The notes under the pieces: generated by a model | The model's input: the letters and a program-made list of their open reading frames with translations, nothing else | Database searches by the model: none | What the model was told of the DNA's origin: nothing | Shown: positions 28,181-36,486 of the stretch, one piece after another | Position numbering within the stretch: position 1 is the stretch's first letter | How the letters are laid out: every line of letters begins with the position of its first letter | Assembly: GCA_020249145.1 (NCBI GenBank) | Contig: JADCGF010000017.1 | Span: 62,001-126,000, forward strand | Direction: 5' to 3' | Source of the DNA: Roseomonas sp. | GTDB taxonomy: Bacteria; Pseudomonadota; Alphaproteobacteria; Acetobacterales; Acetobacteraceae | Length of the DNA stretch: 64,000 bases | Translations under genes and position numbers: made by a program

Positions 28181-28958
28181 GCGCACCTCCCATGGCAGAA
28201 GAAAGCGCATGCGATACCGTGCGGCATTGCGCGGCATATTCGGGGGATGTGCGGAACTCCTCCCCCCGTCCTGCCGGCGCGGTGATGCGCACTTCCTCGG
28301 CAATCCGGCCCGGGCGCGGGGCCATCACCACAATGCGTTCTGCCAGATAGACGCTTTCAAAAACCGAATGGGTCACGAAAATCACCGTAAAACGTTCCTG
28401 CGCCCAAAGCTGCACCAGATCATTGTTCAGCCGAAAGCGCGTGATTTCATCCAAGGCCGCGAAGGGTTCATCCATCAGCAGAATGCGCGGGCGCGTCACC
28501 AAGGCGCGCGCGATGGAAACGCGCATCCGCATGCCACCGGATAGCGCGCGCGGATAGGCTTTTTCAAAACCCTTCAGGTCAACGCGCGCAATCCATTCGG
28601 CGGCGCGTTCTTCGGCTTCCCGCCGTTTCATGCCGGCCAATTCCAGGGGCAGCGCGACGTTGCGGATCACGCTGGCCCAAGGCATCAGCGTTGGTTCCTG
28701 AAACACGAAGCCGATATCGCGTTCCACATCACCCGCCGCATCATGCATGGCCATCGGCCATTCCATCGTCCCGCCGCTTGGCGCGGTAAGCCCCGCAATC
28801 AGGCGCAGCAGCGTGGATTTGCCGCAGCCCGAAGGCCCCAGCAAGGCAATGAAATCCCCCGGCATGATCGTCAGATCAATGCCATCCAATGCCAGGGTTC
28901 CCGTTGCGTAACGCTTGGAAACCCCGGTGAGCGAGAGCAGTGGGCGCCGAGGGCTCAA
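28173..28958 (-). CDS. ABC transporter ATP-binding protein (SsuB/TauB/ThiZ type)
   Basis: A 261-residue nucleotide-binding subunit. Walker A is LLGPSGCGKSTLLRLIAGL near residue 40, the Q-loop lies in GFVFQEPTLMPWASV, the signature is ALSGGMRMRVSIARAL, and Walker B with the catalytic Glu is ILLMDEPFAALDEITR. The H-loop His is in VIFVTHSVFE. It is coupled to the binding protein gene upstream (ATGA) and to the permease downstream. Confidence 0.95.
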   Translation of the reverse strand: MSPRRPLLSLTGVSKRYATGTLALDGIDLTIMPGDFIALLGPSGCGKSTLLRLIAGLTAPSGGTMEWPMAMHDAAGDVERDIGFVFQEPTLMPWASVIRNVALPLELAGMKRREAEERAAEWIARVDLKGFEKAYPRALSGGMRMRVSIARALVTRPRILLMDEPFAALDEITRFRLNNDLVQLWAQERFTVIFVTHSVFESVYLAERIVVMAPRPGRIAEEVRITAPAGRGEEFRTSPEYAAQCRTVSHALSSAMGGAHE

Positions 28959-29974
28959 GCCAGGCCAGCCCTTCGATTGACGAAGCGCAGCGAATAGGCG
29001 CGCTTCACATCAAGCCCAGGGGGCATCACTTCCGCATCGCGCATGGCCGTATAGAAGGCTTCCCAGCGCTCATCCGTCATGGCGCCAATGCCAAGCCGTT
29101 CCGCATCGCCCGAAAACACAATGCCGCGTTCGTTCAGGGCGCGGACGGCGTAATCAATCTTCTCCTGCGTCATTTCCTGATTGTCGCGCATGATGAGCGT
29201 ATTCGCCGCCGCCACATCCTGCCCGCGCAAATACTGTGTCCAACCCTGCATGGTGGCATCCACAAAGCGCTGGATCAGATCGGGCTTTTCCTCAACAAGC
29301 TTGCGCGAAATATCAATGGTCGTCTGATAATTCGGGAAGCCCGCATCAGCAAACAGCAGCACGCGCGGATCAGCGCCACCCAGCCGCGCCGCGAAGGGCT
29401 CTGAAGAGACAAAGCATTGCTGAATGGCCTGCTTATCCGCCAGGAAGGGCTGGATATTGAAGGTATAGGGGCGGATTTGGCTATCGGTGAAGCCGAAGCG
29501 CCGGCGCAGGAAGGGCCAATAGGTCACGCGCCCGCCGGCACCCACCAGAATGGGCCGGCCACGCATCTGCTCAAAGCTGGTGAAGCCCGCTTCCGCATGG
29601 AACATGAAGCCCTGCGGATCCTTTTGCATGATGGCGCCAATCGCCATGAAAGGGATGTTTTCGCGCACATAATTCAGCGCCTGAAAGCCGGATGACATGA
29701 TCATATCCACACGCCCCGCCAACAGCAGCTGCGCCGGGTTCTGCTGCGGCCCGCCCATGCGGATTTCGCAATCAATGCCGGCGCGGCGATAAAGCCCATT
29801 GGCCAGCGCCAGATAATAGCCGCCATGTTCCGCCTGGGCGCGCCAATTCGTCTGGAAGGAGAGTTTTTCCAGCGTCTGCGCCAGCGGCACCCGCGCCCCG
29901 GCCACGGCCGAAAGCACAAGGGCGCTGCCACCCGTGAGCAATGCGCGGCGTTCGATCCGATACCTGGTTCTCAT
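28955..29974 (-). CDS. ABC transporter substrate-binding protein, NMT1/THI5-like
   Basis: A 339-residue exported binding protein. The ATG at 29974 has AAGGAG at good spacing; the frame extends 12 codons further without support. The N-terminus RRALLTGGSALVLSAVAGAR is a probable twin-arginine-like or Sec signal. The mature part begins EKLSFQTNWRAQAEHGGYYLALANGLY, here cited as WRAQAEHGGYYLALANGLY, which is characteristic of NMT1/THI5 pyrimidine-precursor binders such as ThiY. First gene of a four-gene operon with ATPase, permease and a cytosine-deaminase-like enzyme. Confidence 0.9.
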   Translation of the reverse strand: MRTRYRIERRALLTGGSALVLSAVAGARVPLAQTLEKLSFQTNWRAQAEHGGYYLALANGLYRRAGIDCEIRMGGPQQNPAQLLLAGRVDMIMSSGFQALNYVRENIPFMAIGAIMQKDPQGFMFHAEAGFTSFEQMRGRPILVGAGGRVTYWPFLRRRFGFTDSQIRPYTFNIQPFLADKQAIQQCFVSSEPFAARLGGADPRVLLFADAGFPNYQTTIDISRKLVEEKPDLIQRFVDATMQGWTQYLRGQDVAAANTLIMRDNQEMTQEKIDYAVRALNERGIVFSGDAERLGIGAMTDERWEAFYTAMRDAEVMPPGLDVKRAYSLRFVNRRAGLA

Positions 29975-30255
29975 GGCTCTCTCCTTGCTGGGGCTGGGGT
30001 GGGGCGTCACATGCCCCAGGGAGATGGGGTCAGCAAGGCATATGCCAATCCTTTAGGCGGTCCTTAGGAGTGAATCGCCCCGGCATCGCCTGTTTTCCGT
30101 GCATGGGCCGCCACCAAAGGGATCACCTGACAGGTTTTCAAACCACCGAAGCGTCCCTGGCCATCCGAGTCGCCCACCCAAAGGCTAGGTTTCCCCTGTC
30201 GCGGCTTATGGCCTATCGTCGCTTTGCAAGCAGCCTCCGGGAGGGCGCAAGCCTC
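29975..30255. promoter_or_regulatory. Divergent intergenic region with a perfect 10-bp palindrome
   Basis: The largest gene-free stretch of the window, between the ABC importer operon (minus) and the EamA transporter (plus). GGCATATGCC at 30037-30046 is a perfect palindrome and could be an operator for the importer. GGGGC/GCCCC pairs at 30001-30017. I looked for thiamine-riboswitch signatures on the minus strand and saw none. GGCTAGGT at 30183-30190 resembles the GCTAG core seen before several other genes. Confidence 0.3.
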
Positions 30256-31146
30256 ATGACCACCACCGCGGTGCCGCCGCGTCAGACATCCTTGCTGCTT
30301 GGCATTTTTTTCATGTGTGCAGCCTGCACGCTATTCCCGATCATGAATGGCATCGTGCAGGTCTTGAGCCGAACCTACCCTTCCGAGCAAATCATTTGGG
30401 CGCGTACCACCGGGCATTTGCTGATTGTGCTTGCGCTGATTGTGCCGCGCTACGGGCTTAGCGTGCTGAAAAGCCGCAAGCCCGGGGTGCAGGTTTCGCG
30501 ATCCTTGCTGTTGCTGGCGTCCACCACCTTTTTCTTTTTCTCGGTGAAGGATGTGCCACTGGCCAAGGCATCTTCCATTTCCTTCATGTCGCCATTCTTC
30601 GTGACGCTGCTGGCGCTGCCCATGCTGGGTGAGCAGATCGGCTGGAAGCGCTTGGCCGCAGTGACGGTGGGCTTCTTGGGTGTGCTGGTGGTGATCCGCC
30701 CGGGGTCAGAGGTATTCCAGCCCGCAGCACTTGGCATTGTGGCCAGCGCCTTTTGCTATGCGATCTACCAGATATTGACGCGCCAGGTGGCCGGGCTGGA
30801 TCGGCCCGAGACATCCGTGATGTATAGCGGGCTTTTTGGCGCATTACTGATGTGCGCCGTGATCCCCTTTTTTTGGGTGCCGATCCATAATTGGTCCGAT
30901 GTTTTTTGGCTGCTATCGCTCGGGGTGCTTGGGGCTGGCGGGCATTGGTGCGTGGCCAAGGCCATGACCTATGGCGCGGCCAATGTGATCGCGCCGTTTC
31001 AGTATTGGCAAATGATCGGCGCCATCGCGGTTGGCTATGCCATTACCGGGCTTTGGCCGGATCAATGGACCTGGCTTGGGGCCGGCATCATCATCGGCGC
31101 TGGGCTTTACATTGCCATCAGCGAAACGCGGACACGCAAGGCATGA
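30256..31146 (+). CDS. EamA/DMT-superfamily transporter
   Basis: A 296-residue membrane protein with ten predicted helices in two EamA repeats (about residues 15-145 and 155-290). LAKASSISFMSPFFVTLLA with LGEQIGWKRLAAV in the first repeat and NVIAPFQYWQMIGAIAVGY in the second are typical. The ATG at 30256 follows GGGAGGG; an in-frame ATG at 30208 would add 16 residues. DMT proteins export or import small metabolites; the substrate is unknown. It precedes the CoA-transferase genes by 65 bases and may belong to the same catabolic unit. Confidence 0.87.
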   Translation: MTTTAVPPRQTSLLLGIFFMCAACTLFPIMNGIVQVLSRTYPSEQIIWARTTGHLLIVLALIVPRYGLSVLKSRKPGVQVSRSLLLLASTTFFFFSVKDVPLAKASSISFMSPFFVTLLALPMLGEQIGWKRLAAVTVGFLGVLVVIRPGSEVFQPAALGIVASAFCYAIYQILTRQVAGLDRPETSVMYSGLFGALLMCAVIPFFWVPIHNWSDVFWLLSLGVLGAGGHWCVAKAMTYGAANVIAPFQYWQMIGAIAVGYAITGLWPDQWTWLGAGIIIGAGLYIAISETRTRKA

Positions 31147-31209
31147 GCCGCCCCCCTTGCCATCGGCGCCACTTCGGCGAAGCATAACGCGGCACATGCA
31201 GGGGGCGGC
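31147..31209 (+). promoter_or_regulatory. Inverted repeat whose right arm covers the Shine-Dalgarno of the CoA-transferase A gene
   Basis: GCCGCCCCC at 31147-31155 is exactly complementary to GGGGGCGGC at 31201-31209, which contains the purine-rich sequence just before the ATG at 31212. Pairing would hide the ribosome-binding site. The 45-base loop makes this a weak structure, so a regulatory role is only possible. Confidence 0.25.
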
Positions 31210-31211
31210 CC

Positions 31212-31946
31212 ATGGCACGCAACAAGACCTTTCCGGATTTCGATGCGGCGGTCGCGGATATTCCGGACGGCGCGGTGATTGCCATTGGCGGCTTCGCCGG
31301 GCCGGGCACACCCTATAACCTTATCGCCGCCCTGGCGCGACGCGGCGCCAAGCGCCTGACCTGCATCGCCAATACCACGGGTGGTGCCCATAAGCCCCGC
31401 ATGCCCGATATCGGCATGCTGGTGGAAAACGGCCAGGTCGCGAAGGTGATATGCTCCTTCACGGCCGCGACCCGCGCATCCGATGTGCTGCCCTTCACCA
31501 AATACTATGAATCAGGGGAGGTGGAAGCAGAAATCGTCCCGCAAGGCACCTTGGCGGAGCGGTTGCGCGCCGCGGGTGCCGGCATCCCCGCCCTCTATAC
31601 GCCAACCGCGGTTGGCACCGAATTGGCCGAAGGACGCGAAACGCGGGAGATCAATGGCAGGCGCTATTTGCTGGAATATGCGCTGCCGGTGGATTACGCT
31701 TTCATTCGCGCCGCGCGGGCGGATGCGGTTGGCAATTTGCGCTTCCATCGCAGCCAGCGCAATTTCAATCCCTTGATGGCGATGGCGGCGAAAATCACCA
31801 TCGTGGAGGTAGAAGAAGATATCCTGCCCGCCGGCGCGATAGACGCCGATGATGTGCATACAATGGGCCTTGTGGTGCATCGGCTGATCCGCGTGCCGCC
31901 ACCACCGATGGGACTTTGGACCCGCAAGCGGGAGGCCGCACGTTGA
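31212..31946 (+). CDS. 3-oxoacid CoA-transferase-type subunit A
   Basis: A 244-residue alpha subunit of a family I CoA-transferase. The opening FPDFDAAVADIPDGAVIAIG with GGFAGPGTPYNLIAAL, then EVEAEIVPQGTLAERLRAAG and ALPVDYAFIRAARADAVGN, are standard blocks. It moves CoA from a donor such as succinyl-CoA to a carboxylic or oxo acid. The stop TGA overlaps the TTG start of subunit B. It is the first enzyme of the plus-strand catabolic run that includes the molybdenum hydroxylase and TRAP transporter. Confidence 0.92.
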   Translation: MARNKTFPDFDAAVADIPDGAVIAIGGFAGPGTPYNLIAALARRGAKRLTCIANTTGGAHKPRMPDIGMLVENGQVAKVICSFTAATRASDVLPFTKYYESGEVEAEIVPQGTLAERLRAAGAGIPALYTPTAVGTELAEGRETREINGRRYLLEYALPVDYAFIRAARADAVGNLRFHRSQRNFNPLMAMAAKITIVEVEEDILPAGAIDADDVHTMGLVVHRLIRVPPPPMGLWTRKREAAR

Positions 31947-32572
31947 GCTGGACACGCATGCAAATGGCCGAAAGGCTGGTGCGCGAATTTCAGGATGGTT
32001 GGGTGGTCAATCTTGGTGTCGGCATGCCGACGATGATTGCTGATGTGCCCATGGGTGATCGTGATATCATCTTCCACGCCGAAAACGGCGTGATCGGCTA
32101 TGGCGCCGTCTGCGCGCCGGGAACCGAGGATTTGAACCTGGTCAATGCCGGCGGGCAGAATGTCATGCTCAACCCGGGCGCTTCCATTGTGCATCATGCG
32201 GATAGCTTCGCGCTGATCCGCGGCGGGCGGATGGATGTGACCGTGATGGGTGCCTATGAAGTCGCAGCCAATGGGGATTTCGCCAATTGGAAACTGAAGG
32301 GCGCCAAAGGCGGCGGCATCGGGGGTGCGATGGATTTGGCTGCCTCAGCGAAGCGCGTCTATATCATGCTGGAACACCGCACGCGTGATGGGGTTTCACG
32401 ATTGCTGCCGCGCTGTAGCCTGCCCATCACCGCCGCTGGCGTTGTGACGCTGGTGGTGACCGATCTTGGTCTTTTCGCGCCCTTGGGGGAGGGCTTCGCT
32501 TTGCGTGATCTTGCCCCCGGCGTGACGCTGGAAGATGTGCGCGCCGCCACCGCCTGCCCTATCATCGCGTGA
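31943..32572 (+). CDS. 3-oxoacid CoA-transferase-type subunit B
   Basis: A 209-residue beta subunit. I place the start at TTG 31943-31945 (TTGA overlap with the A subunit stop), because the product then begins like other B subunits, with SWTRMQMAERLVREFQDG directly after the start. A TTG at 31916 would add nine residues. The catalytic Glu is in AENGVIGYGAV, and PGASIVHHADSFALIRGG follows. It forms a heteromer with subunit A. The substrate is not deducible, but downstream genes suggest an acid from ring cleavage of an aromatic or heterocyclic compound. Confidence 0.92.
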   Translation: MSWTRMQMAERLVREFQDGWVVNLGVGMPTMIADVPMGDRDIIFHAENGVIGYGAVCAPGTEDLNLVNAGGQNVMLNPGASIVHHADSFALIRGGRMDVTVMGAYEVAANGDFANWKLKGAKGGGIGGAMDLAASAKRVYIMLEHRTRDGVSRLLPRCSLPITAAGVVTLVVTDLGLFAPLGEGFALRDLAPGVTLEDVRAATACPIIA

Positions 32573-32581
32573 GGAAGCATC

Positions 32582-33190
32582 ATGGCTTTGCTGATTGACT
32601 ATTACGTTTCGCTCAATTCGCCCTGGACGCATTTGGGCGCGGCGCGGATTGAAGCCTTGGCGGCGCAGCATGGCGCGGCGCTGCAAATCTGGCCGGTTGA
32701 TTTCGGCACAATCTTCGCGGGCTCCGGCGGGCTTCCCTTGCCGAAGCGCTCACCACAGCGCCAAGCCTATCGCTTGCAGGAATTGCGGCGCTGGCGGGAT
32801 GCGCTTGGCATTCCCATCAATATCCAGCCAAAGCATTCTCCGGCCAATGAATTGCCTGGCGCGGCGTGTGTTATTGCGCTGCGCGAAACCCAAGGCCATG
32901 CGCTGGCAATTCGCTTGGCGCATCGCATCCTGAAGGCGCTTTGGGAGGAAGAACAGGATACCGGTGATGCCACTACCTTGGCCGCGCTGATTCGTGATTG
33001 CGGCCTGGATGCGGTTGCGCTGCTGCGCCTGGCGGAAGACCCGCGCTGGCTTGAACAGCGCAAGGCCGATACCGCCGCCGCGCTGGAACGCGGTGTCTTC
33101 GGTGCGCCGTGCTATGTGATTGGTGAGGATATGTTCTGGGGCCAGGATCGGCTGGATTTTGTTGCCAAGCGCTTGCGCAAAGGCGCTTGA
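32582..33190 (+). CDS. 2-hydroxychromene-2-carboxylate isomerase-like protein (DsbA/GST-kappa fold)
   Basis: A 202-residue thioredoxin-fold protein. YYVSLNSPWTHLGAARIE puts Ser13 where kappa-class GST and HCCA isomerase have the catalytic Ser. VDFGTIFAGSGGLPLPKRSP and the C-terminal GVFGAPCYVIGEDMFWGQDR are characteristic of the HCCA isomerase group. The prototype acts in naphthalene degradation using glutathione. Its stop overlaps the ATG of the molybdenum-hydroxylase gene by one base, so the two may work on the same ring compound. Confidence 0.87.
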   Translation: MALLIDYYVSLNSPWTHLGAARIEALAAQHGAALQIWPVDFGTIFAGSGGLPLPKRSPQRQAYRLQELRRWRDALGIPINIQPKHSPANELPGAACVIALRETQGHALAIRLAHRILKALWEEEQDTGDATTLAALIRDCGLDAVALLRLAEDPRWLEQRKADTAAALERGVFGAPCYVIGEDMFWGQDRLDFVAKRLRKGA

Positions 33191-35490
33191 TGTTCAGCGG
33201 AAAATCCATTGCAAGGCTGGAAGATGCGCGGTTTCTGACCGGGCGCGGGCGTTATGTTTCGGATATGGTTCCCGCGGATGCGCTGCATGCCGTTGTGCTG
33301 CGTTCGCCGCATGCCCATGCGGTATTGGGTCACATCAACGCGGATGCCGCGCGCGCCATGTCCGGCGTGGACGGTATCTACACCGCCGCTGATCTTGCCG
33401 CGGATGATCTGGCGCCCCTGCCCTGCACGGCGGTGGTAGCGAGCGTTGCGCCCATGGTGGTGCCGCCGCGCCCTGTTTTGGCGACTGATCGCGTGCGGCA
33501 TTTGGGTGAGGGGGTTGCATTGATCATTGCAACCAGCGCCGCCGCTGCGCGCGATGCGGCGGAGGCGATTGAAGTCCTCTACGATCCCCTGCCCGCCGTG
33601 ATTGATGGCGCGAGCGCCCTGGGCGCGGAGGCACCGCAAATCTGGCCGCAGGCACCAGGGAATGAGGCGTTCCGTTTTCTGAAAGGCGACCGCGCAGCCA
33701 CAGATGCGGCTTTCGCGCAGGCGGATCATGTCATCAGCCTTGATCTTTTCAATAACCGCGTCCATGCCGTGCCGATTGAACCGCGTGCCGCACTGGCGCA
33801 TTTCGATGGCAGTCGGTTTGACCTGATCTTCACCGGCATGGGCGTGCATGGCATTCGTCGGCAGCTTGCGACGGTGTTTTGCCTGCCGGAGGATGCCTTT
33901 CATCTTGTCTGCCCGGATGTGGGCGGTGGCTTTGGTGCCAAGAATTTTCTGTTTCCGGAATATGTATTGGCGCTTTGGGCCGCGCGCCGGCTTGGTCGCG
34001 CCATTGCCTGGCAGGCAGAACCGAGCGAAGAATTCGCCGCCGCCGTGCATGGGCGCGATTTGCGCGCGCGGGCAAGATTGGCGCTGGCTGATGATGGCCG
34101 TTTTCTTGGCCTTGAAATCAGCAGCATTGCGGATATGGGCGCCTATCTTTCCGCGGTAGGGCCCCATTGCCCGACCAATGCTTTCTCCACCGCCATGGGC
34201 GGCGTTTATGCGATTCCGGCCATGCATCTGGAAGTGCTCGGCGCCTTCACCAATAGCCTGCCAGTAGATGCCTATCGCGGTGCCGGCAAGCCAGAGGCGA
34301 ATTACATTATCGAAAGGCTGGTGGATGAAGCAGCGCGCAGCTTGGGGCGCGATCCTGCCCAGTTGCGCGCAATGAATATGCTGCCCGATGCACCGCATCG
34401 CACCGCCATGGGCATGGCCGTGGATGGCGGGCGCTTCGCCGCCAATCTCTCAGTATTGGACAAGGCTTCTGATGCGGCGGGCTTTACAGCTCGGCGCGCG
34501 GAGGCAGCACAGCGTGGCATGTTGCTTGGACGCGGCCTTGCCTGTTTTCTGGAAACTGCGCGCGGTGCGCCAGGCGAATGGGCCACGGTCAGCGTTGATG
34601 CATCTGGGCAGGCCCGCGCGGCGATCGGCACGCAAAGCAATGGCCAGGGCCATGAAACCAGCTATGCGCAGATTGTCGCGGACCGGCTTGGGCTGACGCC
34701 CGCCGAAGTGCATGTGCAGCAAGCCGATACGGATTTGCTGCCGAATGGCAACGGCCATGGCGGTGCGCGTTCACTGCATTTGGGCGGTGGCGCGCTGGTT
34801 ATCGCGCTTGATGCGCTCCTGGAAAAGTCACGCCACATTGCCGCGCATTTGCTGCAGGCCGATCCTGCGGCGCTTACTTTCGCCGATGGGCGCTTCGCCT
34901 TGCCGGAAGGTGAGCGCTTCATCACCTTAGCCGAAATCGCGCGTGCTGCTGAGGATTCCGCCAGCCTGCCTGAAGGCATAACGCCCGGGCTTTCCGCATC
35001 TGGTCACAATACCTCCGACCTTGTGACCTTCCCCAATGGCTGCCAGGCCGCCGAGGTGGAGATTGACCCTGATACCGGCCATGCGCGGCTGACGCGCTAT
35101 GTCGCGGTTGATGATTACGGGCGCTTGGTGAATCCACGCCTGACGCAAGGCCAGGTACAGGGCGGGCTGGTGCAGGGCATTGGTCAGGCCATGCTGGAAG
35201 ACATCATTTATGATCGTGAGTCAGGCCAATTGCTGACCGGTTCCTTGATGGATTACGCCCTGCCCCGCGCCGATGATGTACCGGCGATTGAAGTGATATT
35301 GGAAGGCGCACCAACCGCGGCCAATCCGCTTGGTGTGAAAGGTTCTGGCCAGGCGGGCGCGATTGCCGCGCCGCAAACAGTCATGAACGCCATTGCGGAT
35401 GCGCTGGCGCTGCGTGGCGCAACTGCGCCTGATATGCCTGCAACGCCCGAAAAGATTTGGCGTGCCTTGCAGAACGCTGCTGCCCCCTGA
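33190..35490 (+). CDS. Molybdenum hydroxylase large subunit (xanthine dehydrogenase / CoxL family) with Gln at the catalytic Glu position
   Basis: A 766-residue Moco-binding subunit starting at ATG 33190. The N-terminal hammerhead domain opens ARLEDARFLTGRGRYVSDM. MoCo-binding blocks include DVGGGFGAKNFLFPEY, AYRGAGKPEANYIIERL and GTQSNGQGHETSYAQIVAD. In the C-terminal motif the sequence reads GVKGSGQAGAIAAPQT, so residue 721 (codon CAG, 35350-35352) is Gln where the family's catalytic Glu is expected. No [2Fe-2S] or FAD subunit gene is adjacent, although such enzymes need them. It could use distant partners, have altered chemistry, or be inactive. Confidence 0.9.
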   Translation: MFSGKSIARLEDARFLTGRGRYVSDMVPADALHAVVLRSPHAHAVLGHINADAARAMSGVDGIYTAADLAADDLAPLPCTAVVASVAPMVVPPRPVLATDRVRHLGEGVALIIATSAAAARDAAEAIEVLYDPLPAVIDGASALGAEAPQIWPQAPGNEAFRFLKGDRAATDAAFAQADHVISLDLFNNRVHAVPIEPRAALAHFDGSRFDLIFTGMGVHGIRRQLATVFCLPEDAFHLVCPDVGGGFGAKNFLFPEYVLALWAARRLGRAIAWQAEPSEEFAAAVHGRDLRARARLALADDGRFLGLEISSIADMGAYLSAVGPHCPTNAFSTAMGGVYAIPAMHLEVLGAFTNSLPVDAYRGAGKPEANYIIERLVDEAARSLGRDPAQLRAMNMLPDAPHRTAMGMAVDGGRFAANLSVLDKASDAAGFTARRAEAAQRGMLLGRGLACFLETARGAPGEWATVSVDASGQARAAIGTQSNGQGHETSYAQIVADRLGLTPAEVHVQQADTDLLPNGNGHGGARSLHLGGGALVIALDALLEKSRHIAAHLLQADPAALTFADGRFALPEGERFITLAEIARAAEDSASLPEGITPGLSASGHNTSDLVTFPNGCQAAEVEIDPDTGHARLTRYVAVDDYGRLVNPRLTQGQVQGGLVQGIGQAMLEDIIYDRESGQLLTGSLMDYALPRADDVPAIEVILEGAPTAANPLGVKGSGQAGAIAAPQTVMNAIADALALRGATAPDMPATPEKIWRALQNAAAP

Positions 35491-35504
35491 AAGGATTTGA
35501 CGTC

Positions 35505-36413
35505 ATGACCTATCAAGTCACGCGAGATTTCATCGGCTACGGCGCCACTCCGCCCAATCCGCAATGGCCAGGCGGCGCGAAAATCGCCGTGAATTTTGTC
35601 ATCAATTATGAGGAGGGCAGTGAGCCTTCCTTCGAACTTGGCGATGGCGTCACTGAAAATGGCCTCACGGAAGCGCATGGCCTGAACCAAGTGAAATCAG
35701 GCCGCGATCTGGCGGCTGAGGGCATGTTTGAATATGGCAGCCGCGTCGGTTTCTGGCGCCTGCATCGCCTGTTCCAGGAACGCAACCTGCCCATCACGAT
35801 TTTCGGTTGCGCGCTGGCGCTGGAACGCAATCCGGAAGCGGCTGCCGCCATCAAGACCGCGGGCTATGATGTCTGTTCCCACGGCTGGCGTTGGGTGAAG
35901 CATTTTGAACTCTCCGAAGAAGAAGAACGCGACCACATCCGCAAGGCCATCGAAAGCCAGCAGAAGACTGTAGGGCATCGGCCAGATGGCTGGTATTGCC
36001 GCTATGGACCTTCCGTGAATACGCGCCGGCTGCTCGTGGAAGAAGGCGGGTTTCTGTACGATAGCGACTACTACGGCGATGAATTGCCAATCTGGACACG
36101 CGTGGATGACAAACCGCATCTGGTAGTGCCCTATTCACTGACGAATAATGACGGCAAATATGCCGGCTGGATGGGCACATCCGATCAGTGGTTTTCCTAT
36201 ATCCGTGACGCTTTCGACATGCTCTATGAAGAAGGCCGCAAAGGTCAGCCGAAGATGATGTCGGTCGGGCTGCATATGCGCCTGATCGGCCACCCTGCGC
36301 GTGCCGTCGCGCTGCAAAGGCTGCTCGATTACATGGTGGAAAAGCGCGACGTCTGGATTACGCGCCGCGTGGACATCGCCCGGCATTGGATGGCAGTGCA
36401 TCCGGCGAAGTGA
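35505..36413 (+). CDS. Polysaccharide-deacetylase-fold protein, PuuE allantoinase-like (copy 1)
   Basis: A 302-residue NodB-fold protein. The ATG at 35505 has AAGGA upstream; an alternative upstream start lies inside the previous gene. TRDFIGYG with WPGGAKIAVNFVINYEEGSE is diagnostic of the PuuE group, where the usual metal-binding Asp pair is replaced by the NYEEG block. DVCSHGWRW near residue 125 and SVGLHMRLIGHPAR near residue 255 also match. PuuE is a cofactor-independent allantoinase; a related cyclic amide is likely here. A paralogue lies 9.3 kb downstream. Confidence 0.87.
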   Translation: MTYQVTRDFIGYGATPPNPQWPGGAKIAVNFVINYEEGSEPSFELGDGVTENGLTEAHGLNQVKSGRDLAAEGMFEYGSRVGFWRLHRLFQERNLPITIFGCALALERNPEAAAAIKTAGYDVCSHGWRWVKHFELSEEEERDHIRKAIESQQKTVGHRPDGWYCRYGPSVNTRRLLVEEGGFLYDSDYYGDELPIWTRVDDKPHLVVPYSLTNNDGKYAGWMGTSDQWFSYIRDAFDMLYEEGRKGQPKMMSVGLHMRLIGHPARAVALQRLLDYMVEKRDVWITRRVDIARHWMAVHPAK

Positions 36414-36486
36414 TGGGAAAGCCCTCGACGAAGTGACGTGAACATGATGAACTGAGTCGAATAGCCACACATTGGAGGACTTCAAA

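Noticed and set aside
29975..30100. Thiamine-pyrophosphate riboswitch before the NMT1-type importer
   Set aside because: Neither the CTGAGA-type core nor the second conserved helix is visible on the minus strand.
33112..34398. Minus-strand open frame opposite the Mo-hydroxylase gene
   Set aside because: Shadow of the plus-strand gene, with no Shine-Dalgarno and no recognisable motif.
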